Assembly: GCA_022843845.1 (NCBI GenBank)
Contig: JALHMW010000037.1
Coordinates: 1-38,496 of the forward strand
DNA from: Archangium sp.
GTDB lineage: Bacteria > Myxococcota > Myxococcia > Myxococcales > Myxococcaceae
Direction: 5' to 3'
Length of the DNA: 38,496 nucleotides
Position 1 is the stretch's first letter; every line of letters begins with the position of its first letter. Made by a program: the position numbers and the translations under genes. The notes under the pieces are model-generated. The model did not search any database and was not told the origin of the DNA. It saw nothing but the letters and a program-made list of their open reading frames with translations. This document shows positions 1 through 7,658 of this stretch, piece by piece.

Positions 1-119
1 CGCCCGCCGCGGTGCCGCCTGCTGCGTTGCCGCCCGCCGCGTTGCCGCCTGCTGCGTTGCCGCCTGCTGCGTTGCCGCCTGCTGCGTTGCCGCCTGCTGC
101 GTTGCCTCCCGCTGTGCTG
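1..119. repeat. 15-bp tandem repeat array
   Basis: Six complete 15-bp units (plus-strand unit ccgcctgctgcgttg) lie at 15-104. A partial unit occupies 1-14 and a degenerate one 105-119. One unit (30-44) carries C for T at two places (cccgccgc); the others are identical. The unit length is a multiple of three, so gain or loss of copies lengthens or shortens the encoded GGNAA linker without a frameshift. The array may continue left of the window. Confidence 0.9.
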
Positions 120-238
120 GCTCCACCGCCCGTCGACGCGGTGCCCCCAGACGCACCGCCATCAGACCCGGCGGGGTTCATTCCACACGACGACGCGACG
201 AGGATTCCAAGGAGTGCGTTCTTCACGAACGCGACCAT
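1..238 (-). CDS. Putative lipoprotein with GGNAA pentapeptide repeats (3'-truncated by window edge)
   Basis: The ATG at 238 opens a reading frame that runs off the left edge, so only the N-terminal 79 residues are visible. It begins with a basic/hydrophobic stretch (MVAFVKNALLGILVASSCG) ending in a lipobox-like VASSC, which suggests export and lipid attachment at Cys18. After a Gly/Ser/Thr-rich stretch comes a tandem array of the pentapeptide G-G-N-A-A, encoded by 15-bp DNA repeats. Such low-complexity linkers usually tether a folded domain away from the membrane, but that domain lies outside the window. The gene follows the 449-residue lipoprotein by 13 bases and is probably cotranscribed with it. 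Function unknown. A long frame on the opposite strand here is only the antisense of the repeats. Confidence 0.7.
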   Translation of the reverse strand, partial: MVAFVKNALLGILVASSCGMNPAGSDGGASGGTASTGGGASTAGGNAAGGNAAGGNAAGGNAAGGNAAGGNAAGGTAAG

Positions 239-251
239 GGCACGGCGAGGC

Positions 252-1601
252 TCAGGGCACGACGATGTCGCGGGTGGCGTCGGTGGTGCCGACGGCGATC
301 GTGCCGTGGCCAGGCGTCGACGAGAACGGGTTGATCACCCAGGTGAGTGCGTCGGTAATCGGGTTGGCGCCGTTCGCGTTCGAGAAGACGCGGATGGTGA
401 CGGTCTGGTTCGCCTTGAAGGAGGTACCGGAATACGAGGCGCGCGCGTCCATCGTCATCGCGTCGCGGGTGAACAGCACCGGCATCAGCACCGCCTGAAT
501 GCCGTCCTGCAGGGAGGTGATGCGCGCCGCGACGATGCCAAAACCGAAGCCCGTGGGGGCGTTGGCGGAGCGGATCGTGATGTCTCCGCTCAGCGTCACG
601 GGGCCGAACGCGAAGTCCTGCACTGTCTCTTTGTCGGCCTCGATCAGCACGGGGCGCAGCGGGTTGGCGAGCAGGTTGATGGCGATGCCACCGCCGCCGA
701 AGCCGATGAGCGACGGCACCGGCAACACGCGGCCGGGCTGCAGATCGGTCACCACGTACGGGTAGTCGGTCTGCATCGGCGTCGTGAAGATGCGGTAGCC
801 GTTCTGCAATTGTTGCAGGAGCACCTGTGGGTCGAGGCCACCCGAGAGCGCATCGGCCGGGAGCACCGACATCGAGAGGTTTTGCAGCGGCGGCGGGCGG
901 GGAAGAATGATGGTGCCACGCAGGGTGCCGAGGCCGGTGCCCGACGCGCCGACGAAGACCTTCACGCCTTCTGCGCTGGCCTTGAACGGATCCATCAGGT
1001 CGAGCGTGACGTTCACGGTGTCGCCGCCGAAGTCGATGAAGGGCGTCAGGTTGCCGTCGCCGTTGCGATCGCAGTACGCGGTGAGCCGCTGCGTGCCGCT
1101 CATCAGGCCGGTGTACGAGAAGGGCAGGGTGCCGGCCATCATCGGCGCCTTGCCGAGCTTCTTGATGGTGCCGTTGCGGCCGATGCCGATCTCCTTGTCG
1201 GCGCAGAACGCTCCGAAGACGACCGTGCCGGTGATGGTGCCGACCGGCCCGCCTGCACGAATCCACGTGCCTTCGAAGAGCTCGCTGTCTTTGCCCTCGT
1301 TGCTGGCGAAGAGCTTCAGCGAGGTCGTCTTGTCGACGGTGATCGTCGCCGGCGACGCCATCTCCTGGCGGCCGCGCGAGGTGGTGCGCGGATCGTCGGC
1401 GGTCGTCGTCCAGAAGATGGTGGAGGCTTGATCAGCGGTGACGGTGATCGTCACGCTGCCGTTGAACGGGCCGGGCGGAGGCTCGACCTTCACGGTCGGA
1501 GGCGGGACCACGGCGTTCGGCACTGGCTCCAGCGGGAACGGCCCCTGCGGGCCACACGCAACGAGGACCAGCGCGGCGACCAGAGAAAGCGTTCGCATCA
1601 T
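252..1601 (-). CDS. Putative lipoprotein with chitobiase C-terminal-like beta-sandwich domain
   Basis: This 449-residue protein starts MMRTLSLVAALVLVACGP, a signal peptide with a good lipobox (LVAC), so it should be an envelope lipoprotein. Residues about 35-115 (VTITVTADQASTIFWTTT, then a Thr/Ser-rich stretch ending near the EGTW) resemble the Fn3-like domain found at the C-terminus of chitobiase and beta-hexosaminidase and in many secreted bacterial proteins. The remainder is Gly/Thr/Val-rich, probably all beta, and includes a calcium-loop-like DRNGDGN. No catalytic domain is recognised. It lies 24 bases after the small lipoprotein gene and 13 bases before the repeat lipoprotein, all on the minus strand. 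The role is unknown; a structural or adhesive surface function is a guess. Confidence 0.75.
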   Translation of the reverse strand: MMRTLSLVAALVLVACGPQGPFPLEPVPNAVVPPPTVKVEPPPGPFNGSVTITVTADQASTIFWTTTADDPRTTSRGRQEMASPATITVDKTTSLKLFASNEGKDSELFEGTWIRAGGPVGTITGTVVFGAFCADKEIGIGRNGTIKKLGKAPMMAGTLPFSYTGLMSGTQRLTAYCDRNGDGNLTPFIDFGGDTVNVTLDLMDPFKASAEGVKVFVGASGTGLGTLRGTIILPRPPPLQNLSMSVLPADALSGGLDPQVLLQQLQNGYRIFTTPMQTDYPYVVTDLQPGRVLPVPSLIGFGGGGIAINLLANPLRPVLIEADKETVQDFAFGPVTLSGDITIRSANAPTGFGFGIVAARITSLQDGIQAVLMPVLFTRDAMTMDARASYSGTSFKANQTVTIRVFSNANGANPITDALTWVINPFSSTPGHGTIAVGTTDATRDIVVP

Positions 1602-1625
1602 GTGCCCTTTGACTCCACCGGCCCT

Positions 1626-2057
1626 TCAACGGCGCACGTCGTACTCCACTTTGCGAACGGCGTCCTGTTGGCCGTTGGCCACTTCGCCGGGCATCGAGAA
1701 GATGACCTCGCACGTGGTCGAGTCGCCGACCGCGTCGACGTCGTCGAGCTCGACCAGCGGGCATTGCTTGATCGTCACGGCGACCCGCACGTCCGCGCCG
1801 GCTGCTTTCTCGTCCTTGATCACCGCTACCTGACAGCGCCCGAGGAACGCGCCGTTGCGTGAGTGAAAGACGCGCCAGTGGCTGGTGACGATCTGCGCCT
1901 CGGGGTTGGTGAAGCGCACGCCATTGCAGTGGGTCTCGACGGCCTGCACGGCGCGGTCGAACGCGGTCTCGGGCTCCTTCGTACGGAACATCGAGCCCTG
2001 CACGCCGTAGGTGCACGAGCTCGACACCATGAAGAGGAGGACCCTCCGAAGGCTCAC
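1626..2057 (-). CDS. Small putative lipoprotein, function unknown
   Basis: This 143-residue protein uses a GTG start that overlaps the stop of the upstream regulator gene by four bases (GTGA), with AGAAGGA placed correctly ahead of it; the two are probably translationally coupled. The N-terminus (MSLRRVLLFMVSSSC) could be a short lipoprotein signal with Cys15 as the acylation site, but SSSC is a weak lipobox and the hydrophobic core is short. Four further cysteines (in THC, GRC, KQC, TTC) could form two disulfides, consistent with an exported protein. No family is recognised. Confidence 0.7.
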   Translation of the reverse strand: MSLRRVLLFMVSSSCTYGVQGSMFRTKEPETAFDRAVQAVETHCNGVRFTNPEAQIVTSHWRVFHSRNGAFLGRCQVAVIKDEKAAGADVRVAVTIKQCPLVELDDVDAVGDSTTCEVIFSMPGEVANGQQDAVRKVEYDVRR

Positions 2058-3538
2058 CGTTCCTTCTTAACGGCGGGCTCGCGGTCGCTGGTGACGAGCG
2101 GCGAAAAAAAGCAGTCTTTCTTCGTGTACTCGTCGAAGGAGAACGCGAAGCGGTAGCTTGCGGCCGCGCGTTGGTTGCAGTCGGTGCGCTCGCAGAACCG
2201 GCAGCTGATGCCCGTCGGCACCGCGTCGCGCTTCAAGTCGACCATCGGCACGCCATACGCGAGGTACCGCGCGTTCTCGGAGTGGGTGCCCAGCCCGATG
2301 GAGTACGCCGTGCCGCGCACGATGCTGCCTTCGACGGGCTGCAGCTGCACCTTGGCGAAGTCGAAGTACGTCGCGCCGTCGGGCATCTGCGAGTACTGCC
2401 GGGTGAGCTGTGACGGGTTCAAGAAGGCGAGGTGCACGGCCCACTTCGCGCACGAGCCCATCGAGGCGAACTTCAGCCCGGTGCCCGAGTAGCGCTTCGA
2501 GATGTTCCCGGCGATGTCGCAGCGCAGGAAGTGGAACGGCAGGCCTTTTCGTTTCGCGTCGTTCAGGTTGCAGACGCGGTGCGCGACCGTCTCGTAGGTG
2601 ACGTTGAAGATGTTGGTGAGCAGCTCGATGTCGTACCGCGTGCGCTGCACCTCTTTGAAGAAGTCGCCGTACGGGAGCATCAGCGCGCCCGCGAAGTAGT
2701 TGGCGAGGTTCACCTTGATGAGGCGCGGCGTCTCGAGGTGGCGGGTGCGCTGGCCGATGATGCGATCGATCAGCCGCGTCTTGTCGAGGGCGAGCAGGCC
2801 GAGCGTCGCGCCGAGCTGGAACTTCAGCGTCTGCTCGGTGAGGCCCGGCGAGAGCTTGAGCTGCTTCTTCTCAGGATCCAGGCGACGCACCACGGAGCTG
2901 CCGCCAGGCGACGACTCGAAGCTGACCGCGTAGCCGAAGCGCTCCTCGATCATGCGGATCATCTGGGTCGAGACCAGCTGCCGCTCGAGCGCGAAGTCGT
3001 GCCGCAGCGCCTCGGCCTCGGCCTCGAGCTCGGGGAAGTAGTTCTGATGCGCCTCGAGGAAGTCGGTGACCTCGTCGAAGGGCGAGTAGTCGAGGCGGCC
3101 GTCGGGGCCAGCGGGTGGTGGGCGCTCCTGACTCGAGAGCTGCGTCATCACGTTCTCGAGCTGCATGCGCGTGTTCTTGTAGAGGTTGAACAGCGCGGCG
3201 ACGGTGCCGGCCAGCTTCGGCTCGGCCGAGAGCGACTGGAGCGACTCGGGATCGAGGTTGAGCGATTTGAGCAGCGGCTCGTCGAGCAACGTCGCGAGCG
3301 CCTGATCGACGCGCCCGTCGCCCAGCTGCGCCATGAACTCTTCAGGGTCGACCTGGAAGAGCCGCAGCGCCTTCCACAAGAGCGGGAACGGGGTGACCCG
3401 CTTCCCCTTCTCGATCAGGTTCAAGTACGCCGGGCTGACGCCGAGATCGCGCGCGGCGTCCGACTGCTTGACGTTCTTCGACAGCCGCAGCGCTCGCAGC
3501 CGGTGCCCGACGTTGGCGTTGAGCGCGTTCTCGTTCAC
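2054..3538 (-). CDS. XRE-family short-chain fatty acyl regulator (RamB/PrpR type)
   Basis: A 494-residue cytoplasmic transcription factor. Residues 8-65 form a helix-turn-helix of the XRE/Cro type (QSDAARDLGVSPAYLNLIEKG). The middle part matches the IrrE/DUF955-like region of this family, but where metalloproteases have HExxH this protein has FQLGATLGLL, so peptidase activity is unlikely. The C-terminal third is the DUF2083-like domain with a cysteine cluster CRFCERTDC and a nearby FSFDEYTKKDCFF. Relatives (RamB, PrpR) control acetate or propionate metabolism in response to acyl-CoA. The start is a GTG six bases after the FKBP stop codon, with no strong Shine-Dalgarno, so expression probably depends on the upstream gene. 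Targets cannot be deduced from this window. Confidence 0.85.
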   Translation of the reverse strand: MNENALNANVGHRLRALRLSKNVKQSDAARDLGVSPAYLNLIEKGKRVTPFPLLWKALRLFQVDPEEFMAQLGDGRVDQALATLLDEPLLKSLNLDPESLQSLSAEPKLAGTVAALFNLYKNTRMQLENVMTQLSSQERPPPAGPDGRLDYSPFDEVTDFLEAHQNYFPELEAEAEALRHDFALERQLVSTQMIRMIEERFGYAVSFESSPGGSSVVRRLDPEKKQLKLSPGLTEQTLKFQLGATLGLLALDKTRLIDRIIGQRTRHLETPRLIKVNLANYFAGALMLPYGDFFKEVQRTRYDIELLTNIFNVTYETVAHRVCNLNDAKRKGLPFHFLRCDIAGNISKRYSGTGLKFASMGSCAKWAVHLAFLNPSQLTRQYSQMPDGATYFDFAKVQLQPVEGSIVRGTAYSIGLGTHSENARYLAYGVPMVDLKRDAVPTGISCRFCERTDCNQRAAASYRFAFSFDEYTKKDCFFSPLVTSDREPAVKKER

Positions 3539-3544
3539 CGTTGT

Positions 3545-3868
3545 TCAGCCGACCGAGAGCAGCTCGACCTCGAACACCAGCGTCGAGTTCGGAGGGATGA
3601 CGGGCGGGAAGCCGCGCGGGCCGTAGCCGAGCTCGGGAGGGATGGTCAGCTTTCGCAGCCCGCCGACCTTCATGCCCGCGACGCCCTGGTCCCAGCCCTG
3701 AATCACCATGCCGGCGCCGAGCGAGAACGTGAAGCCCTCGCCCCGATCACGGCTGGAGTCGAACTTCGAGCCGTCGGTGAGGGTGCCCACGTAGTGCACC
3801 GTCACGCCCTTGCCCGCGACTGCCTCGGCGCCCGTGCCGACCTTGAGGTCTTCGATCTTCAGCGACAT
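3545..3868 (-). CDS. FKBP-type peptidyl-prolyl cis-trans isomerase
   Basis: A 107-residue, single-domain FKBP12-like enzyme that catalyses prolyl cis-trans isomerisation. All the usual active-site positions are present: Tyr and Phe-Asp in VHYVGTLTDGSKFDSS, Val-Ile-Trp in GMVIQGWDQGV, Tyr in PPELGYGPRG and Phe in LVFEVELL. There is no signal peptide, so it should be cytoplasmic. GGAGAA lies at proper distance before the ATG. It is the first gene of a minus-strand group followed by the XRE regulator; it is 75 bases from the preceding ArsA-like gene and so probably has its own promoter in that gap. Confidence 0.95.
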   Translation of the reverse strand: MSLKIEDLKVGTGAEAVAGKGVTVHYVGTLTDGSKFDSSRDRGEGFTFSLGAGMVIQGWDQGVAGMKVGGLRKLTIPPELGYGPRGFPPVIPPNSTLVFEVELLSVG

Positions 3869-3943
3869 GCCGTGTTCTCCAGTGGGTGCTGCGTGAGGCG
3901 GCGAGCCTAGCCTTCGCGCGCGCTCAAAGCAGATCGAGAAACG

Positions 3944-5065
3944 TCAGGCCGGCGTCTCGGCGATGCCTCGGGCCAGCATCGCGAGCCCGCGCACGTCTTC
4001 GATCGCCTCGCCGAGGTAGGGCGTCGCCACCGCGAACGCCGTCGACGGCACCTCGGCCACCAGCTGGGCGAGCAGCTCACGATCCCGCTGCACCCGCGCC
4101 AGCTCGATCGCCGCGAGCGCGCCGAGCTTGCGAACGGCCTCGTGAACGCCCGGCACCTTCGCGTGGTCCGTCAGCTCGAGGTGTTCGGGTGAGACGAGCC
4201 CGTCGGTGCGCACCCAGGAGCGGTTGAGCACGAAGCCCGCGAAGGGCAGACCCATCGCCTTGATGCGATCGCGGAAGTAGCGCGCGTCCTCCAGCGCTGC
4301 CTGATCGGGGCTGGTGACGAGCAGGAACGCTGCGTCGTTCGACTTGAGCAACGCTCGAACGCCCTCGGCGTGGGCGCGCATCGGGCCGAACATGCCGGCG
4401 AACGCGGCCAGGAACTCCTGCAGCTCGGCGAAGAACTCCGCGCCGAAGATGCGGCTGAAGACGCTGCCGATCAGCTCCTGCGCCTTCTTGAAGAAGCCGC
4501 GCGAGGTGTTGGGCAGGAAGATGCTGATGATGCGCTCATCGAGGAAGCGGGCGAGCTTTCCCGGCGCCTCGAGGAAGTCGAGCGCGTTGCGGGCTGGCGG
4601 CGTGTCGAGCACGACGAGATCGTATTGGCCGCTCGTGGACAGATCGTAGAGCGCCTCAGCGGCCGTGTACTCCTGCATGCCCGCGACGAGCTCGCTCAAG
4701 TGGCGGAAGAGCCGGCTCTTGAGCACGCGCTCGGCCTGCTCCTTCGTCGGCGCCATGCGGTGCACGAGGCTCTCGAAGACGACGTCGGGGTTCAGCATCC
4801 ACGCGGCGAGCGTGCCGGTGGTGACGCCGGCTTCCTCGAGCGTCTCTCTCGAGAGCGGCGTGGGGTGCCGCATCTGCTCCGCGAGGCCGAGCGCCTGGGC
4901 CAGCCGCTTCGCCGGGTCGATGGTCAGCACCAGCACGCGACGGCCTGCTCGCGCACCTGCCAGCGCCAGGGCCGCCGAGGTCGTCGTCTTGCCGACGCCG
5001 CCCGCGCCGCACGCGACGATCACCTTCTTCGTCGTCACCAGCCTGTGCAGCTCTCCGCCCGTCAT
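3944..5065 (-). CDS. ArsA/GET3-family ATPase without the signature lysine
   Basis: A 373-residue single-domain P-loop ATPase of the ArsA/GET3 (anion pump / tail-anchored protein targeting) family. The P-loop is GAGGVGKTT at residues 20-28. The switch region LTIDPAKRLAQALG and the VVLDTPPARNALDFLEAP motif are typical of the family. The deviant Walker A of this family is normally GKGGVGKTT; here the first lysine, which contacts the nucleotide of the partner subunit, is Ala21. No arsenical-binding cysteine cluster is evident, so arsenite transport is not supported. A second family member lies 945 bases away across the SDR gene and may be its partner. The gene is divergent from the SDR gene across 81 bases. 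Confidence 0.9.
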   Translation of the reverse strand: MTGGELHRLVTTKKVIVACGAGGVGKTTTSAALALAGARAGRRVLVLTIDPAKRLAQALGLAEQMRHPTPLSRETLEEAGVTTGTLAAWMLNPDVVFESLVHRMAPTKEQAERVLKSRLFRHLSELVAGMQEYTAAEALYDLSTSGQYDLVVLDTPPARNALDFLEAPGKLARFLDERIISIFLPNTSRGFFKKAQELIGSVFSRIFGAEFFAELQEFLAAFAGMFGPMRAHAEGVRALLKSNDAAFLLVTSPDQAALEDARYFRDRIKAMGLPFAGFVLNRSWVRTDGLVSPEHLELTDHAKVPGVHEAVRKLGALAAIELARVQRDRELLAQLVAEVPSTAFAVATPYLGEAIEDVRGLAMLARGIAETPA

Positions 5066-5146
5066 CGTGAAGTGATGTTAACGACGCCTTCGACACGTTG
5101 CGATCACGAACATGCGCTCGTACATGAGGCGCCACGGAGGGCGTTC

Positions 5147-6001
5147 ATGGGTTCGATGACGGGCAAGCGGGTGTTGGTGACTGGCGCGACGGCGGGCATC
5201 GGGCTCGAGACGGCGCGGGCGATCGCGAAGGAGGGCGCCGAGCTGATCATCGTGGGCCGCAACCCCGAGAAGACGAAGGCCGTGCTCGAGGAGCTCAAGG
5301 CGACGTCGGGCAACTCGAACATCTCGTTTCTGCTCGCCGACCTCTCGTCGATGGCCGCGGTGCGGAAGCTCGCTGCCGACTTCTTCGCGAAGTACGACCG
5401 CCTCGACGTGCTGGTGAACAACGCCGGCCTGGTGAACCCGAAGCACGAGAAGACGGCCGATGGCTTCGAGGTGACGTTCGCGACGAACCATCTGTCGTAC
5501 TTCCTGCTCACCAACCTGCTGGTGCCCGCGCTCGAGAAGGCGGCCCCGTCGCGCGTCGTCTGTGTGGCCAGCGACGCCCACCGTGGCGCGAAGCTCGACT
5601 TCGGCGATCTGATGACCGAGCCGTATGCCGGCTTCAAGGCGTACAGCCGCTCCAAGCTGGCGAACATTCTCTTCGGCCGAGAGCTCGCGCGCCGGCTCGC
5701 GAACAAGCGCATCACGGTCAACACGCTCCACCCTGGCGTGGTGGCGTCGAACTTCCTGGCTGGAAAGCCCGGCTTCTGGGGCGCGGTGGGCAAGGTCACG
5801 AGCGTGTTCCTGATCTCGAACCAGGACGGGGCGAAGACCAGCGTCTACCTCGCAACCTCGAAGGACGTCGAAGGCGTCACCGGCAAGTACTTCGCGAAGT
5901 GCAACGAGAAGGCCCCGAGCAAGGCCGCGCAAGATGACGTCGCGGCGAAGCAGCTGTGGGAGGTGAGCGAGAAGCTCACCGGCTTCACCGGGCAGGTCTG
6001 A
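5147..6001 (+). CDS. Short-chain dehydrogenase/reductase (retinol-dehydrogenase-like SDR)
   Basis: A 284-residue classical SDR. The Rossmann glycine motif TGATAGIG is at residues 12-19 and NNAG follows in the fourth strand. The catalytic residues are Ser142 (CVASDAH), Tyr166 and Lys170 (YSRSK). The overall pattern, with a HPGV stretch after the active site, resembles the RDH/WWOX-like subgroup that reduces lipophilic carbonyls with NAD(P)H; the substrate is unknown. The ATG at 5147 is chosen because GGAGG lies six bases upstream; an open frame continues far upstream but only as antisense of the ArsA-like gene. It sits between two ArsA-like ATPase genes, and the stop is 9 bases from the convergent end of the second. 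Confidence 0.92.
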   Translation: MGSMTGKRVLVTGATAGIGLETARAIAKEGAELIIVGRNPEKTKAVLEELKATSGNSNISFLLADLSSMAAVRKLAADFFAKYDRLDVLVNNAGLVNPKHEKTADGFEVTFATNHLSYFLLTNLLVPALEKAAPSRVVCVASDAHRGAKLDFGDLMTEPYAGFKAYSRSKLANILFGRELARRLANKRITVNTLHPGVVASNFLAGKPGFWGAVGKVTSVFLISNQDGAKTSVYLATSKDVEGVTGKYFAKCNEKAPSKAAQDDVAAKQLWEVSEKLTGFTGQV

Positions 6002-6010
6002 ACGGGCACA

Positions 6011-6919
6011 TCACAGCGACGGGAGCAGGTTTCTCGTCGCGACGCTGCCGGCGCCATCGACCTCGGCAAGCACCACCGAGTCAGCGGGCGCCCTTTCTTT
6101 CAACAGCGCGAGCGCCGACTCCGCGCGTTCGATTCGGCGCAGCTCCCGTGAGCCGAGCACCGGCGCGGTGCGTTCACCGAGCACCGTCATGAGCGCGGCG
6201 TGCTCCTCTTTCGTGAACGGGTTCTTCGGCACCCGGTTGACGACGATGGCCGTCACCGGGAGCCGGTGCTTCGCCAGGCCCTGCTGCAGCTCGAGCGCCT
6301 CGGTGACGGGCAGCGTCTCGGGCAGCGTGACGACGATGGTGCCGGTGATGCGCGGGTCGGTGAGCACGGCGAGCCCCTCCTCTGCGACGCGGCGAATCGG
6401 GCCTCCGGGGATGACGCGAATCAGGAACTCGGGGATCTGCGCCAGCGCGAGGGCGTGGCCGGTGGCCGGTGAGTCGAGGAGCACGATCTCATACGCGTGC
6501 CCGCCCGCGGCGTTGGGGCGCTTCATGAGGTCGAGCATCCGGTACATCACGCCCATGTCGCTGAAGCCGGGCGCGGCCGAGAGGAACTTCTTGAGCGCGG
6601 CGGAGCGCATCGCGGCGTCGGCCAACAACTTCATCGGCAGGCTGTCCTGCAGGAACCGGTGGTGGCCGATGGTCGGCGTCACCAGCGCGGCCCACAGGTT
6701 CGGGAGCACCAGCGCGGGCTCTTCGGTGGGCTTTGGGATGCCGAGCGCGAGCGCGAGCTGCGACGGCGTCTCAGGGTGGGGCACGATCTCGGCCGCCAGC
6801 ACGCGTCGGCCCTGGTTCGCGTAGTGGAGGGCCAGCGCCGCGGTGAGCGTGGTCTTTCCGACGCCACCTTTGCCGGTGACGATGATGAGGCGTCGTTGCA
6901 CCAGCCGCGCGAGAGACAT
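6011..6919 (-). CDS. ArsA/GET3-family ATPase with intact signature lysine
   Basis: A 302-residue single-domain ATPase of the ArsA/GET3 family. Residues 11-24 carry the deviant Walker A (VTGKGGVGKTT) including signature Lys17. Switch-type elements follow: the AAEIVPHPETPSQLA stretch and EIVLLDSPATGHALALAQ, which replaces the more usual DTAPTGH. The C-terminal part has VVNRVPKNPF, the family's base-binding-type strand. The ATG at 6919 is preferred: a longer open frame upstream overlaps the divergent phosphatase gene and adds an atypical N-terminus. Together with the lysine-lacking paralogue at 3944-5065 it may form an asymmetric complex; this is inference. Confidence 0.9.
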   Translation of the reverse strand: MSLARLVQRRLIIVTGKGGVGKTTLTAALALHYANQGRRVLAAEIVPHPETPSQLALALGIPKPTEEPALVLPNLWAALVTPTIGHHRFLQDSLPMKLLADAAMRSAALKKFLSAAPGFSDMGVMYRMLDLMKRPNAAGGHAYEIVLLDSPATGHALALAQIPEFLIRVIPGGPIRRVAEEGLAVLTDPRITGTIVVTLPETLPVTEALELQQGLAKHRLPVTAIVVNRVPKNPFTKEEHAALMTVLGERTAPVLGSRELRRIERAESALALLKERAPADSVVLAEVDGAGSVATRNLLPSL

Positions 6920-6997
6920 CAGCGGCTCGTTTATGCGCAAGCGCCCGCCGGTGCCACGTGCATTGAACGACCGCCCCTGCTGTGGCAGCACCACGGC

Positions 6998-7648
6998 ATG
7001 AACGTGCTGCTGTGCCGTCACGGCGAAACGCCGTGGAACCGAGAGGGTCGCTACCAGGGCCACACCGACATTCCGCTCGCCGAGAGTGGGGAAGGGCAGG
7101 CCTGCGCGCTGGGCAAACGCCTCGCCGACGTGAAGATCGATCGCGCCGTCGCTTCGCCGCTCATTCGCGCCCGCAAGACGGCCGAGCTCATTCTGGGTGC
7201 GTCACGCGCGTCGATGCTGTCGTTCGACCCGGGCCTCAAGGAGATCTCTCACGGCGGCTGGGAAGGCAAGCTCGTGTCCGAGATCGCCGCCTCGCACCCC
7301 GAGCTGCTCGACGCGTGGAAATACAAGCCGACCCCGACGCTGCCGGCCGGGCCGAACGCCGAGTCGCTGCAGATCGTGCTCGATCGCGCGTGGGTCGCGC
7401 TCGCGGCGGCGACGAAGGGGCTGGGCGTGAACGACACCGTGCTGGTGGTCGCACACGACGCCGTCAATCGCGTGCTCCTGTGCAAGGTGCTGGGTCTGCC
7501 GCTCGAGCGCGTCTGGTCGTTCCGTCAGGCGCCGGCGACGTTGAACGTGTTGTCGGGTGACACCTTCGACACGCTGCAGGTGGTGCGGCTCAACGACGCC
7601 GATCACGTCGCGCCGCTGTTCCAGGAAGCCGTTCACAAAGCCGTCTGA
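6998..7648 (+). CDS. Histidine phosphatase family protein (phosphoglycerate mutase-like)
   Basis: A 216-residue histidine phosphatase. The catalytic motif CRHGETPWN is near the N-terminus (His8) and the second histidine is in VVAHDAVNR. The acidic residue region LKEISHGGWEGK fits the cofactor-independent-looking branch of this superfamily, which covers GpmB, CobC and various phosphosugar phosphatases. The substrate cannot be set from sequence. Because serC follows after only 10 bases, a role as phosphoserine phosphatase is attractive: metal-independent phosphoserine phosphatases of exactly this fold are known, and the two would perform successive steps of serine synthesis. This is inference. 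The ATG at 6998 gives the RHG motif its usual distance from the start. Confidence 0.85.
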   Translation: MNVLLCRHGETPWNREGRYQGHTDIPLAESGEGQACALGKRLADVKIDRAVASPLIRARKTAELILGASRASMLSFDPGLKEISHGGWEGKLVSEIAASHPELLDAWKYKPTPTLPAGPNAESLQIVLDRAWVALAAATKGLGVNDTVLVVAHDAVNRVLLCKVLGLPLERVWSFRQAPATLNVLSGDTFDTLQVVRLNDADHVAPLFQEAVHKAV

Positions 7649-7658
7649 GGTCTTCGTC

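Noticed and set aside
12..1862. 616-codon open frame on the plus strand starting with Pro-Ala-Leu repeats
   Set aside because: It is antisense to the repeat lipoprotein and the 449-residue lipoprotein; composition is Arg/Gly/Ala/His-rich without any family signature, while the minus-strand frames have signal peptides and ordinary composition.
2432..3910. 492-codon plus-strand frame opposite the XRE regulator and FKBP
   Set aside because: Antisense of two clearly recognisable genes and no recognisable motif.
3944..5065. Arsenite-transporting ATPase (arsA) as product name
   Set aside because: Single domain, no arsenical-binding cysteines and no ars genes nearby; only family membership is supported.
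4370..5146. Long N-terminal extension of the SDR
   Set aside because: Antisense of the ArsA-like gene; the ribosome site and Rossmann motif fit the ATG at 5147.
5066..5146. TTGCGA-17-TACATG as a promoter for the SDR gene
   Set aside because: Only 4/6 and 3/6 matches and too close to the start codon; chance occurrence is likely.
6920..7063. N-terminal extension of the second ArsA-like ATPase
   Set aside because: It would overlap the divergent phosphatase gene by 66 bases, and family proteins begin shortly before the P-loop.
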